From: Siphonodentalium dalli
Lineage: Eukaryota > Mollusca > Scaphopoda > Gadilida > Siphonodentaliidae
DNA length: 64,000 nucleotides
Assembly: GCA_032622095.1 (NCBI GenBank)
Contig: CP136066.1
Location: 150,796,224-150,860,223, forward strand
Direction of reading: 5' to 3'
Notes under the pieces: model-generated
Database searches by the model: none
Seen by the model: only the letters and a program-made list of their open reading frames with translations
What the model was told of the DNA's origin: nothing
Program-made: the position numbers and the translations under genes
Part shown: positions 22,901-37,900 of the stretch, piece by piece
Numbering within the stretch: the stretch's first letter is position 1
Layout of the letters: the number at the start of each line of letters is the position of its first letter

Positions 22901-25900
22901 TTTGGCATGTGTTGAAACAATAACAACAGGTGGCAACCTGAATATATGTCACACGACTGCGATTTAGAAAAATGCCTGTTTTCACCCTTATTTGAGCTGA
23001 TTTTTGTAAAATTTTGCCTATACCACGGTTTTACCATGGTAAACTACATTTTACTGTGCTATTACCTATCGTTTACCATGGTAAGAGCATAGTAAAATGC
23101 TGGTTACCACAGTAAGTTATATAGTACTACGTAAGCCAAGGTACTTTACTATGCTCGCATTATTATATACCATGGTAATCTATCATAATGGCAAGGTAAA
23201 TATACATTTATCATGGTAAAAAATGTACCACCGTTTACATTTATCATTTATCGTGGTAAGAACATCGTTTACCATGGTAATACCATGGTAAAATGTTGGT
23301 TACCATGGTAATGTATATATTACTATGTAAATCAAGGCACTTTACAATGCTCTCATCTTATATAACTAGCACATACCATGATAAACGAGCACACTGCCAT
23401 GGTAAATAGACATTTACCATGGTAAGGTTCCACATACCATGTACTACCATACCATGGTAAATTCCAATTTACAATGGTAATACTAGAGTAAGTTTTATTT
23501 TCATGAGGGTCAAGCAAGGTATCCCAGATTTAAAAAAAACATGGTATTACCACCGAAAGACAGCGGCAATGTGATATTTACCATGGTACCCCCATGATAC
23601 CACGGAACTCTGCTAGTGTGCTCTACCATGGTACTGTCATAGTACTACCATGGTATTGTGGTGCTGATATGATTAATCATATGTCATGTATGTCCGAGAT
23701 TAATCTGTCTTCAAGTTGATATTGCATTCACAGCGAAAACAGTTAAAGTGATGATATCGTTTAATGCATTGTTTACGTATATACATTTTCTGATATTGCG
23801 ACAAATCGAAATTCTCTGTAAATCAAGGCTTTGTTTATTTATAAATCTCGTTGCTTTGACATTCAACGGACCTCTGATATATCATGCTTGGGAAAGGCTG
23901 CCATCTATGTTCATATATACGCAAAGCGTCAATTTGACCTTATCCGATGATATATAGAGCAAGATATAACTCCCGCCCACGATTATGGGCGTAAAGTCTG
24001 TTATTTAAGAGTAAACGGCGGACCGAGAAGATTTGGTCCACTATATAATTATGTTGCAGTTGATACTACCAAGATAATTCCAATTATATGTAATCCCGCG
24101 TGTCGTATCACTGTGGTTGGATTGTATTTTGTACTATTGTATCCTACGTTCCATGCTACAGTTATCAAACATTTAACATGGTATATCGTGCTACCACTTT
24201 GGTGATATTGTGCAACGTTCTCTAATTTACCATAACTGTAATTATATAACTACGATATAGCATAGCTAACATAACAACATTAAATTAGGTCAGGAAATTT
24301 GAAAAAATCCCTTTAAAAAAAACTACCATGGTACTACCATTATTATGGCACAGCATGGTATTACCTCACCTCATCAAAATCACAGGATGTGTTATTAGAG
24401 GCCACATAACATTAATACTAGGGAATGTAGAACTCAGTTATTCACAAATTCCATTTCTAACTGGAACCAACACATATAAAAAGTACCATGCATACCATCG
24501 TAATTTACCATGGTATTTTACCATGGTACTAACACGAGCGATAACGCTATTTCACAATAGCACATTGCGCAGATGAGGCGTTTCCTGTCTATTTTTATGA
24601 GAAAAAAATCATATTTTGTTTGTTAATCAGTGGAAAACAATTGTACCCGGTGTCATACTCAACAATTTACAGAATGGAAACAGAATGGGACAAGACTATT
24701 GTAATAACTAAATATGCTGAGTCAAGAATATTTTAACACATTAGGTAAATCACACGTCCCAGTATTGACTTCCAATCTGTTCTCTCAAATTTTAAAGGTT
24801 CTAACCAAAATACCACGGTAAACTTTACCATGGTAAAAGGTATTTTTGTGCTATTTACCATGGTGGAATTACCATCTAATTCACCATGGTGGAAATACCA
24901 TGTTATTTACCATGGTGAAATTACCATCTGATTTACCATGGTGGAATTACCATCTAATTCACCATGGTGGAAATACAATGTTATTATTTACCATTATGAA
25001 ATTACCATCTGATTTGCCATGGTGGAATTACCATGTGATTTACCATAGTGGAATTGCCATCTGATTTACCATGGTGGAATTACCATGTGATTCACCATGG
25101 TGAACTGCATTTACTATGTAGTGAGATACCATGCACTTCACCATGGTAAATTTACCACGTGGCGGATGGTGGATTTTTATATGGGGTCGCTAAGAGTTTT
25201 GAAATATTATATCGGGCTGACTTAATGTGCTGCGGTCAGATTATCTGCCATTTTGTGAAAATAAATAAGAATGCACTCAGCTTTTGTTATGGGAAGAAAT
25301 CATCAAAAAGCTTTAAAAATAAGAGAAATGAATGTAGTGGATGCGTACTATTGGGGGATACGGCACATTTAGTGTAACCCGCGAGAATATATATATTGGA
25401 ATATCTGACATTTAGGCACAATATGCATCTATATAGGCTTTAACTTCACAATATTCCTCAGAAAATAACATTTACCTTGTGCAGGGATAAACGCATCTGA
25501 ACTTCAAACTGTTTCCAATCTTGATACAGTCCCATTTATCCTAAAATGAAATGTGTAATATGACAACACGTATATGAACTCAGGTCAACTGGTTCTAATT
25601 TGCGGTGGGCCATGCTGATTTAATTATCAATATCGATAGTATGGTCTCGCCGTGCAATCATTAAGATTGGTAAGAGAGCACCAAAATAACGATTTTCAGC
25701 GGTTTGTATGATCGGTATGTGTATACACATCTCCTATGTTACCGACAGATCAAATGAAATTCACGCTGGAACTTTTTGGAAAACACTTACATTTTTGGAA
25801 AACAGTTGGAAATTTCATGCCTGACACAATTTTATACCACATATAGGTTTTAATTGTTCTCATTGGTTGAATTTCCAACCAGTAATAAGTGGGTAATGTG

Positions 25901-28900
25901 TTATTTTCGACCAACAGTCTACTTTTTGTCAATATTTCGGTTTGAAATGATCAGTTGAACATTTTCCAACCTTATGGGGTATCAGGTTGGAAATTCCCAA
26001 CAGTTGGAAAATTGAGGTAGGACTAAATTTGTCTTCTATATATATATTATAGTTTATTAAAGGCCCACTTAATTTTTGAGTCACCTAATATTTTGTTTAT
26101 AGTGCCTTGATATACAGTTTTAATAACAATCTATGCCATTAAATATGATACCAAACTATAATTCATCACCATTTGAAACGTCTGTGTCTCAGAAGATGCC
26201 CATAGAGAAATAGAAAACAGCTGAAATCTTAGAAATATCCCCCCGTTATGGGTCCCAGAATGCAACAGAATTCAAACGAAAAATTGATTTCAATGGAAGG
26301 GGAATAACTCTATCTTTGATATATAGTTATTCCCCATCCATTGAAAATAATACACTTTGCACTACAAAACAGATGAAACTTAAGCACAAAAACACGTCGG
26401 TAACTCAACAAAAACAACATGGTCACAGTTTATTACACCGGATAAGTTGATAATGCAATGTGTTGAAGCTTCCGCTTTCAATTGGTATATAACATGGCAT
26501 ATATTTTATATATGTGATATTGTTATTATATTATGGCACTATAAAAAAGAAATCGGTGACTCGAAAATTAGTTGGTCCTTTAAGTACTATCATTGCATAT
26601 TAAACAATACGTAGAGTCAACATTATCAATATCTGGCTCATGTCCTTGGCTTTGAGGGTAATATTGAACATCTTGATCCACGCACACGAACGACTGATAA
26701 CCAACAAAATATATTATGTCAGAAATCCTACATTTCAATATCCTCTGGTGGTTCTGGTGGATACTGTTTGTGCCAAACTGTACCTTGCCCTTAACCCTTT
26801 CACGGTGGGAGCTACGATGATGCAGCATTAAAGATCATGTGTCCGTGCATTCTCTTATATATGCGAGTATCACATACAGGGGGCCTCGCATTATCGCATA
26901 TATAAGGGAATGCATGCAATGGCGTACAAGGTCAATGTAAATGTTGTTAGGCCAATGTGGGGAAACTCGCATATATAAGAGAATGCATTGGCACAGGGTT
27001 TTCGCCAAATTACAGGAAGCTCCAGTCATGGAAGGGTTAAAATAGAATTTCCCACACTTTCTTTGTTCAGCGATGTATGTCTGAGGTTGCTAAACGGGGT
27101 ATATATATATATTCTCACCTCATCGAATGGCGCCGGCCCACTCACTGTTATGTTCGGTCGGAAAGACCTATGGTCGTACTGTTTCTGTGTTTTCACGTTG
27201 AGCTCGGGTAATGAACCGTCGTTGAATATCATGTATGGTGAAAGGTCATGGAAAATCGACTGCAAAATATATACATTTACAATACAGTTTTTGGTATCAC
27301 GAATATCAGACATTCACATTGCTCACTAATTAGAAATCAAATACATCGAAACATTGCAGGGATCATTTTTATATATTTACATATAGCGCCCGGTTGTGTT
27401 ACAGTAAATTGTGGTCGGTGCTTGGTCAACTGCCAATAGGGCCGCCCGTTTCATATCCCAATAACACACAGACCCCCCCCCCCATAATAGACCCCCCCCC
27501 CCCCCCCACAATAAGCATTGAGACACAGACCATAACACGAACACGACGTCACAAATTGTTGGCATAATCTGACCAAATCACTAAAAGCGGTCAGCAGAAT
27601 AATTGGGCGTGCTTTTCAAAGTTCAGCCGAATTGCATCTGACAGTTATTTATATCGATCACGTTGTCGTTGCTAACTTATGCTAAGTGCTTGGAAATCTT
27701 ATATTCGGGCTGACTTAATGTGCTGCGTGGGCTAGTCTCAAGTTATCGTAAGATTTTGTGAAAATAATTAAGAATACACTCAGCTTTTTATTGGAATAAA
27801 TCATCAAAAAGCTATATATAAATATATGAAATGAGTGTAGTGGATATATGTGCATATGTTATTGGCAGGAACGTTGTTGGGGGTTCCAACGGGTGGGGTG
27901 AGACCATAAAATTTCCAACTATATAGGATTTGGTCTAATAAAATCTCCAACTATAGAGGTTTTGGTTTTGAGTAATGCAAAATTCCAATATTGGCTTAAT
28001 GGCTTAATAATTTGGGTTTCTATATGTTCTTTTTAAGAGTATGAACTGTGTAAATAAAGACTCTAGTAACAAGAATAGCATAGCATTGATCCATGTTTTA
28101 TGTATTGAATACACTGTGCATGCAGTACATTATACATGATATTAATCAGAATATGGTTGATGAACGAATATGAGTTACATGTATTCAAATTCCAAGGAGT
28201 CACAAGTTATAACTCACACAATGGTAACAAGTATGCATGGTGAATGATTGTTATATTGTTAAAGCTGTCATCAGAAAGATATGGAGGTTTCACATTACTA
28301 ATAGACTTGTGACCATATGATTGGTAAAACATACCAGTCTGAACTTGAAGGAAATGCTTTGCTTTCAATTTCATATATGTGTTCATATATATGACTATTG
28401 TGTTTGCGGTAGTACAAAACACATTTCGCAATTTGTTCAAACCTATAAATTAGTTATATTCCTCTAAATGACATGGCAAGTTATAACATATAATCATTAC
28501 TTACCTATCGATGATAATCAAGCGTACAGCGTAATTTGACATTTTTTTTGCATCTTATTCATGATTTATTCGATTTTATTGAAGTGTTTTAGCTTATATT
28601 CTTTTGCGTTGTAAATGTCACTTTATTCGTCCCCGGAGTTACCTCTTCTATTTTGAAACATTGTTGTTCGAGCTGCACATACACAGATGGAGCCATAACA
28701 ATCATATATAAGTTGACAATAATTCAAGTTTACATTAAATATACCCTGTTAGATTTGGCATGGGGTGTAATACGAAACATGGATGGGTGCCTGTTGGTAA
28801 ATAGACGCATCATGGGGCTTGGCAGATTCAAAGGAAGATGTTTATCAACCGTTCGGACTGTGAAATGATGTGAGATGATTGTGCTATTTCGAAGAAGGAC

Positions 28901-31900
28901 CACTGAAAAGGATGTTCTGTGTTGATTTCAGTCATTTTTGCAGTTATTGAGCAAACTACAACGTAAAATATTGAGATTGACGTTTTTGTATATGTTGTTG
29001 TTCTTTATACAACACAGACCGCTATATATTCAATGTCCTCTTTCTTAACTTCGGGAGGGAGAGACTTGTATGAATCATTGATCAATTCGGTCGCCATGGT
29101 GGGAATGAAAGTATTTTCCATGTGTTTTGTCAAGTCTAAACGAGATAGGCTATACTGTGCGTACGCCAACTAAACAATAATAAACAAGAAAACCATAGTC
29201 AGAAATGGTAACGCCACCAAGATCGTATTATTAGTCATAAATATAAATCATAATATAAAATATATTGGTTACATGAATGGACCGCCTCAGAATTCCGTTA
29301 AGACAAGTAATTCTTCAAATTATTACAATGAACTACGGCTTATAAATTACTGCAGGTTTCTCATTCGCCACAGCAGAATGCTTCTAAATGCGGATCAAAG
29401 CTAAGAGTGCATGGCACATGCAGCCATTGTTCATAGACATTTTACAGATAGCGAGAATGATGCATGCTGGGAACGAAAGTATCCACAGCAAAGCCATGTG
29501 CTTACGGAGGCATGCGTTTATTATAGGGGATTTATGGTGGGCCTATACAACTAATTATAACTTTGTTATCTGTCATAGTTTATGCGTGAAATTTTAAACA
29601 TATATACCATGGACATATACCCCTTCCAGAATGTTGAAAAACATTTTCAGTTGCTCATCGTATTTTTATAGACGAAATAGTCCAAAATTTCAGAAAATTG
29701 CGCTAACTGCTCAATGTTTTAATGTGTTACAAAACGTCTGATAAAAATAGTTCTATCGGGAATATTCACACCATTTTTTTTTCAGAGAACATAGAGTAAA
29801 CATAGTCCTATCGGGATATCGTAAAGGAGATTAATTAAAACCCTCAGACTGCCGAAACTGACGACATTAAATTCGCTTTTTCGTGTCCCACGGAAATGAA
29901 ACGTGTCTGTCCATTGATCACGTTATTTATTTGACATAGTATTTTGTTTTCTGTTGTATTTGAACACTTGTTGCACGTGCAGGCTGCACGATCATAATAA
30001 CTTCAACCGATAAGCGCCGACTGATACCCGCGCAACAGTTTGTCTCAAATAAATTGTTATCAAAACGCAGGTTTATGGCCGCGGACATAAGCCGATTAAG
30101 TGTAATGTAATTTATCCATGAACTTGACTGAAAAATTGTGATTCTATCACCATTAGCCACGAAAATGGGACCTCTAAACAGGCAAGTTTGATTTTCGGGG
30201 GACACAAACAAGCGAATTTATTGTCGGCAGTTTCGGCAGTCTGAGGGTTAATAAATCCCGAATTAAACGGAACTACTTTACGATAGTCCGATAGGACTAT
30301 GTTTACTCTATGCATGTTCTCTGAAAAAATTGTGTGAATATTCCAGATAGAACTCTTGTTATCAGACGTTGTGTAACACCTTAAAACATTGAGCAGTTAT
30401 AGCGCAAACCGAAATGTGTTGTCTTGCAAGATATCCCACCGCTTTAGCTAAATTTACCTTCCTACAATATCCATAAAGAGGATCATATATTATATACCCA
30501 CGGTTTTAATTATAGAATATAAAATATATTGGTTTCGCGAATGACCAACTCAGAATTCCGTTAAAATAACAATAACAACCAGCACCTATAACGAACCGTT
30601 TTACTGGACTTGGCCTACTGGTCGCGTAGTTCCGACTTTTAAATAAACGGAATTTCCAACTCTATAAATAAATAAAAGCCCCACAATGCATTCGCCCTGT
30701 CCACCACGCAATATCAAAATCTCAGCAGCTAGATACACCACAGGTGGCGTAATAATCTCCAGAAACCAATAAAACCACATCTTGTAAGTAAAAAAAGACT
30801 CATAATTTCGCCAAAAAAGCTTGAATTTCGATCAGCTGCAAACCAAATGTGATGGTGATCAACAGATCAAGCAACCATCACTAAAGGTATCATCGATAAA
30901 CGAGGAATATCTGAATTTCAAAGTGGAAAAGTACCAAATCTCATTGCATTTCAGTTAACATTAGCTGATGTTATCATCCGAAAATCCGTAGAGCGGTCGG
31001 AACCAAAAATCGAACCTGGCCTGTATTTCGTGGTTGAGTAACATACCTAATTCCATTCAATAAAGCTCCATTTATCCTCCAGAGACGGAAGAGGCAGACA
31101 GAGAGACAAAAGGGTTAATCTAAGAGACAAAATGGTGATGAGCAATAATGAGCCATTTGCATTCCGGGATATCCCCGAAATTGAGCGAGAGGCCGATCAC
31201 GATCGGCAGATGTTTAACCCATCTTTGGCGACAGTAAATTACTATGATCGAAATCATAATTCAGAGTTTTGATGTTGAATTAAGTCTGAGAAATCTGATT
31301 TTTCGTATTTGGGACACGCTGTTTCGATGTATATAGCCCAGTATATAGTAATTGAACGATATTTGTTGGTACGCCGATATTAAACCAGGTTGTTGCTAAT
31401 TAATGGCCATATTCTCAGCTACAATGACACACATATCTGTTTTCAACGGGACATTTGTTCCTTTTTACAGGATGAACAGAGATCGTGGGACAAGGGTTTG
31501 CTCATTTACCGTAGAATCACCCAAAGTATAATACACCCCATTTTTAAAACGAGCGCACTTATATGTGCAAGTCGTAGGCCTATTTTACTGTAATATAATT
31601 AATATGTTACATGAGCATATATCTTGAAATCAGTAAACTGTCTGTAGCTTTATTACAAAATCTATAGAAAATCTGAATAAATCATGACTCACTTCGTCAC
31701 TTGGTAAGCTCTTGTGTGGGCGATCTTTTGGAATATCTAGCCGTCGTTTCTTCAGCCCTGGTAGCGACTGTCTAATCCGGAGGTCGCCCCGCCCCAAGAA
31801 TTTACATATCCATTTAGCCGCGTCGTCACCACAGTCGACACCCTCGCCAGTCACTCCCCAAACTCTGCAACGATACACACACACGCGCTAAATTTTATGA

Positions 31901-34900
31901 ATGCAGTCCAATCTGATAATATAACTCTTTGTATCCGAGACCACTCAAATAGCTGTTATTCACAAGAAAGGTTTTAAATTAAAGTTTTTTTTAGTTTTGT
32001 TTTGTTTACAAAACATTAAACTAGAATAATGTGGCAAGATGTAATTAAAATTATTCAAAAAGTTGTTGAGCTCCAATTTTCAAAGTATTTTATTATAAGT
32101 ACAATACTTTGGTCCCCGGAATTCATAATTACAAATACTTCAAAATTTGTAATCATTACAATACAAATGCAATGCAAATTGAAATATGATTACCCCGTCC
32201 CTGTTTTATATATTCAGATTTACATATAAGTATAGCCAGTGTGTTACGCTAAATCCTGTTCGGTGATTGACCATTGAACTGCCAATTGTGTCATGCGTTT
32301 TATATCCCAATAAAACACACAAAATTACAACAATTAATCCCAATGTATTCTATAGTCTTATTTGTGGTTTCAGATATGACATTACCAAAATTTTATCGAC
32401 GATTGGGGACCGGGTGGTAAACAAACAAACAAACAAACATATATGCACATAAAGTGAAATACAGTTGTTTTTAAGGCGTGCACGGATGGCCTTCGTGCGG
32501 GTATGCTGTTAAAATAGTCATACCCGTTAAATCTGTCTCAAACAGAAAGAATACTAAAATATAGATAAGTAAACCAATCATAAATATCGGGTAAATGGTA
32601 TGTTATTGCCAACTTCGTACACTAAGTTATGTAAACAAAAGCCGGGTTCTGTAACATTTTTGGCTTTTATTTTCATAACAAAGCGGACGAACTCGACAAT
32701 AACATACTATTTACGCCATATTTATGATTGGTATAAGAACAAAATTTATATACCCGTTAAAAATGTCACACACAGACAGAGTAGTGAAATATAGACATAT
32801 TTTGTTCTTAAACCAATCATAAATATCGCGTAAATAGTATGTTGTTGCCCAGTTCTGATTAAAACCATACTCAGACTCTAAAAGTACTGGTTTAATCAGA
32901 ACTGGTTGTTGCCAAGCTCCTACGCTGTGTTATATATAAACAAAAGCCAGGTTCTGTAACATTTTTGGCTTAATTTATACATAACAAAGCGGACGAACTC
33001 GACAATAACATATTATTTACGCGATATTTATGATTGGTATAAGAACAAAATATTTCTTTATTTTAATATTCTTTCTGTTTATGCCGGTTTTAACGGATGT
33101 GATTATTTTAACAGAAATACCCACGGCGAAGGCCATCCGAGCCTTCAAACAATTTCGGTGTGTTCGTGTCCGGAATAATATCAAAATATCAGAGGAAGTA
33201 TCAAACTCGGATCGGATTTAGGGGTGCAACTAACTAACGCTGAACGTATCATAACACGTGGTCTCCAGTGAATTGCACATTGGCAGCAAAAATGGCGGCT
33301 TGTGAAAATTTTGCGTGCCAAAGATGATATTATATATGGCATGCCTTGAAACAATAAAAGTTTTCCTCAGCAGTCAAAATTTCATTTGGAGAACAAAACG
33401 CAAAATAATATTAACTGACATATAAGTTGGATTTAAAATGTGATATGCACGTACAGTCATGCAACAATGGCCAATTCAGAGGAAATAGCATTTCCCACAG
33501 ACTATAAAATACCTGCAGTTGTGCACACGGGTGTCATTTGATTTCAATGGAAGCACAAGATCGTCTAGCCCTGGCGCGCTAACCACAATCGTCTCGTTGA
33601 CTTGGTCAATTTTCACAGACACCAGCGCCAGCTTTCCCTCCTGTCGCTGTGAAATAAATGTGCCAGTCTCGGTCGATACCATGAAAGACCTGCAATAATC
33701 AGAACAGCCATTCTTATTATGGGAATGCAAAAATAAAGAACCTTAAGTTTATATATAGGAGACAACAAAACCAGAACCATGTATAGCTACACCACGTTTC
33801 AAGGAAAGCTAGGAATGTTCCATTCAGTGTACTCTGAAAGCCTGCAAAACAAAACTGATTTGTTTTCTATTACGGCGTCTTAAAATTCCAGGTAGGTATG
33901 TAGCGGTGGCTTTTTGTTTGTTTGTTCATAAACAATTGAAATGGATCTTAATACTTAAATGAATTCACTTGTGTGAAGACTTATGTGTGTATTATGCGGG
34001 AATGAACTGAATCCAACTCAATAAGATGATTACAGTTATATATTTTTTTACAGGAAATCCAGGCGCCTGCATGAGTATTATAAAATAGCAGATAGATATT
34101 AAAAAGTCTCAAAAAATACCCATGTAGAATAAGAGGCTATCTTGTCATCAATTGATGAGACGATGAAACAACTTTATATTGCATATAGTCCGGGTGCTGA
34201 TATGGGTACCCCCATGGGACTTAACTTTACCTCACTCATTTTGTTCCTTATTATGTCCTTCAACTTTTAAGCAATGTTAAGACGAAAAAAAGTGACCGTG
34301 TAGACTCCAGACAAGATGGCGTCCATTATGGCCGCCGTTTTTCAGACTAGACCCTAAGTCAGTTTGATGCAAATTATAGCGGGAAAATCTTGTAAAATGT
34401 ATAGAATTGTACATAATTTCGTGAAGCTAAGACATAATTCCGCTTTTATAGGGCAAAATTGAAACTCCCCATCCAAGGTGGCTGCCAAAATGGCAGCTGG
34501 AAGTTGAAAATATAACTCTTTTTTTTTCACTAATATATTCTAGATCAGTTTAAATGCTGTTTGGAACTGATTGAGAAATGTGACTTTATTTAGTATTTTT
34601 TATATTAACTGATCATTAGAGCAATGAAATTTGTAGCCCCTTCCGATCACTCAAAAATTCGATTTTACAGAATGCGGTAAAACATTTCCACAAAATATCA
34701 CAATTGGGATTCTAGTCATATTTCAACAAGAAATGAACAGAACTTTGTAATGTAAGTGAAGCACACCAACTCGTTTGAACTAACATTGTTACGTTGACTC
34801 AAAATGGCTGACAAAATGAACTTTTTACCTAATTTAGTTGCCATTTTGGAAGCCATCTTGAACAATTTTGGTCTATAAACACCGTAGTATGACATATATA

Positions 34901-37900
34901 AGATAGACTAAAACAATAAACACCTTTCATACCAAAGATAGTTTCATTTTACTTGGAAAAAAAATGCTTCAAACCTGAAAAGTGAATTTTTGCCGATATT
35001 TATGTCAAGTATGTGAAAAAAAAATCCAATATTTCTGGTCATGTCAGTGGTGACAATAGTAACAATTAACCATGGTGCATCAAACATGTTAGTATTCAAT
35101 GTATAGAAGGCATAATTAAATAGCCAATGTTGTACATCAACCACAACTTATAAGCGATTGAAGGACATGCTACCATTTTCCATATTTTGGCGGCCATTTT
35201 GGTCGCCATTTTGAGTCAAAGTAACAATTTTGGTTCCAATGAGTTGGAATATTTCATAGGTAATGATATGCTTCACTTAATACATTTCAAAGGTCTGTTC
35301 ATTTCTTGTTGAAATATGACTAGAATCCCAATTGTGATTGTTTGTGAAATTGTATACCTTGCTCTGTAAAAATTGCATATGTTATTGCTCCAATGATCAG
35401 TTAATATAAAACATATAAAATAAAGTCACATTTATAAACCAGTTCGAAACAGCATAAACTGATTTGGAAGATATTAGTAAAAAAAATGTCATATTTTCAA
35501 CTTCCGGCGGCTATTTGGCGGCCATCTTTGATGGGGAGTTTCAATTTTGCCCTATAAAAGTGGCATTATGTCTTAGTTTCACAAAAATATATACATTTGT
35601 ATACATTTTACTGTATTTCCTCGCTATGATTTGCATCAAACTGACTGAGGGTCTAGTCTGAAAAACGGCAGCCATGATGGACGCCATCTTGTCTGGAGTC
35701 TACACAGCTACTTTTTTTCGTGTTAGCATTTCTTAAAAGTTGAAGGATATAATAAGGAACAAAATAAGTGGGGTAAAGTTATGTCCCAGTGGGTGTGCAA
35801 GGGTACCCCAATCAGCTCCCGGACTAATATGAAGTCTAATGAATTCCATATTATCCGATATATAACGACGAGTCTTAGACGACTCATAATTATGTAATTC
35901 ATTAGACTTCATATTAGTCCGGGACTTAACTTTACGGTTACCCCACTCATTTTGTTCCTTGTTATGTCCTTCAACTGCGAAATCGTGTACGGAAGACTTA
36001 TTTATATGATATACTGAATCGAAATTTATGTCGACTATTCGATTGGTAGCGCCCTCCAACGGATTTTGAACCAAGATGCAGGAGAGAATTAAAAATTCTG
36101 GGCTCTGGTTGGTTAATAGTAGTTTCGATATTTAAACATATAAAATACATGCAATCACTCCTCTTGAAATTTCAGACTCCAAACAAAACATTGGCACATT
36201 GTATAAAGCACGTTGTTCCTAGATTGAATTTTTTTGGTGGGAGGTAAAAATTGTCAATATTTTTTTCATGCAATTCTGACTCTAGATTATAAATCCCAAA
36301 TTTAAAGGTATATTCCATGCCTGGCAATATGATTTTTTTTCATGCAGAAACTTTGCGCATATGCCAATCCTGGTGATCATGTACTCATTTATCACAATTC
36401 ATGGATAGTCAGGGCTGCAGGCCATTTTATGTTAACACTGATGCCTATATGGGAAATAATTACTTCACTGTAACCTGTATGGTATAAGAAGAATACCTGG
36501 CTCGTTCGCCCCACATCTAAAAATAGAATTTTTGGGTCTAAAATTGGTTGTACTAAAATATTCCCAAAAACCCAAAACTTCCAAAATATCAAAACTTCCA
36601 AAAAAAAAATTCAAAACTTCCAAAAATTATTTTTCCAAAAAATTTCAAAACCCAAAACTTCCAAAAACAAAAATTTCAAATCCCCAAAATTTCAAAAAAG
36701 AAACAAATTCAAAACCCCCAAAATTATTTCTCCAAAAAAAAACAAAGTTTAAATAAAAAATTTATAACGAGTTTTCGGTTTCTGATAATCTCGATATTAA
36801 AATGTCGAATGTTAAATTATTTGCGTGTAATATCTTTCGTTATTTTTTTATTCAAATATTTTTCATGAAATTATTAATCGATGTTTAGAAATAGCTTTAT
36901 TGGACATTGTGACCATCGGTATGAATGCATACATTCCAGTGTTTATTGGACGCAGTTCATACATATAATTGTCATACCTGAAAATAGACACCATTACTCT
37001 TACATAAATAATAAAGAGCGTTTATTCTTAACTTCTCTATCCCAGATGAAGTTATTGAGTATATGACAGGCGTGTATTATCGTGAATTATTGGAAGTATT
37101 GAGATATACTATGTTGGATCACGTGTGGACGAAAAGGGTAATGCGAAATTACAACCCTCAGAATGAACTGTCATATTCGATGGAACATATTATGTACACG
37201 TAATCACACACGACATTGTGGGTAACAATGTATGTGTCACACCTTGCTTTACCAAATGAATTCTATTATATCCCGTTCACAGTTATATGCTGTTCAGAAA
37301 ACATATCGATATCTCGTCTGAGCAGAATTAGTTGTTTAACGGGTTAGTATCAATTAAGGTTGATAAACTGTGTCATTGTTAGCATTAACGCGATAATTAG
37401 TTATCCAAAAAATGCATACATAATACGTCTAGGTCGTGAGACACTCAATGATAGAAATTGCTTCGGTGTCATTGTTATAACAACATTACGTAATAACCAC
37501 TTATCACTCCATTCACACTTACGCTCATTTTGTATACCAAAACTCCAGTTAGCACCGATGATGTAACATTATATCACTGCTATTGTATCAGTTGATAGGT
37601 TCAGACAAGTTCGATGTTTAGAAATAGATTATACCAATTGTAAAAAATGTGCAGGTGTTCACTTGACAAGAGATTTTGTACACTCAATCACAGACCAACG
37701 TGATAATACCAGCCCACCCCCACCCCCAACATCCACACGAATGAAGAGCGTTGAACATATACGAAATTACTACACGAATGAATTGAACCTTGAAATTTAT
37801 ATTTCACATCTTACCAACAACAGCTATAGACAGAGGCATAGTGTTATACAGTCTTCTATGTACCAACGCTATGACATAATTAAAGGGGGATAATACACGC

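Larger units (their letters stand above)
22370..25185. mobile_element. 2.8 kb CCATGG-rich element with terminal inverted repeats
   Basis: Ends are CCCATATAAAAATCCACCAT and the inverse ATGGTGGATTTTTATATGGG. The inside holds runs of TACCATGGTA and CCATGGTGGAATTACCAT, plus a complete copy of the 1.09 kb unit (22572-23668). The dispersed repeat on its two sides is continuous with the related copy at 27537-27845, which supports an insertion with these ends. The 3 bp around the junctions (TCG/GTCG) do not give a certain target duplication. No transposase. Confidence 0.8.
21885..25475 (-). other. MTARC intron 5
   Basis: Largely occupied by the 2.8 kb CCATGG-rich element at 22370-25185, which is inserted in a dispersed repeat related to 27537-27845. 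Confidence 0.8.
25541..27118 (-). other. MTARC intron 4
   Basis: Holds a dispersed repeat at 25780-26020, a small palindrome at 26285-26346 and two cruciform modules at 26846-26993. An ORF at 26580-26828 has no family signal. Confidence 0.7.
27260..31692 (-). other. MTARC intron 3
   Basis: Holds two poly-C tracts (27472-27510), a dispersed repeat (27537-27845) and a fold-back (29695-30412). The rest is AT-rich non-coding sequence; ORFs at 28207-28440, 28653-28868 and 29388-29597 show no domain signal. Confidence 0.7.

Noticed and set aside
24846-25064. 72-codon frame with LPWWNYHLIHHGG-type repeats
   Set aside because: Direct translation of the CCATGGTGGAATTACCAT array.
26580-26828. Possible MTARC exon with CVDQDVQYYPQS
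   Set aside because: Vague likeness to the exon 6 TVD-Q-D-T region, but exons 5 and 6 found at 25476-25540 and 21810-21884 fit exactly and leave no room for it.
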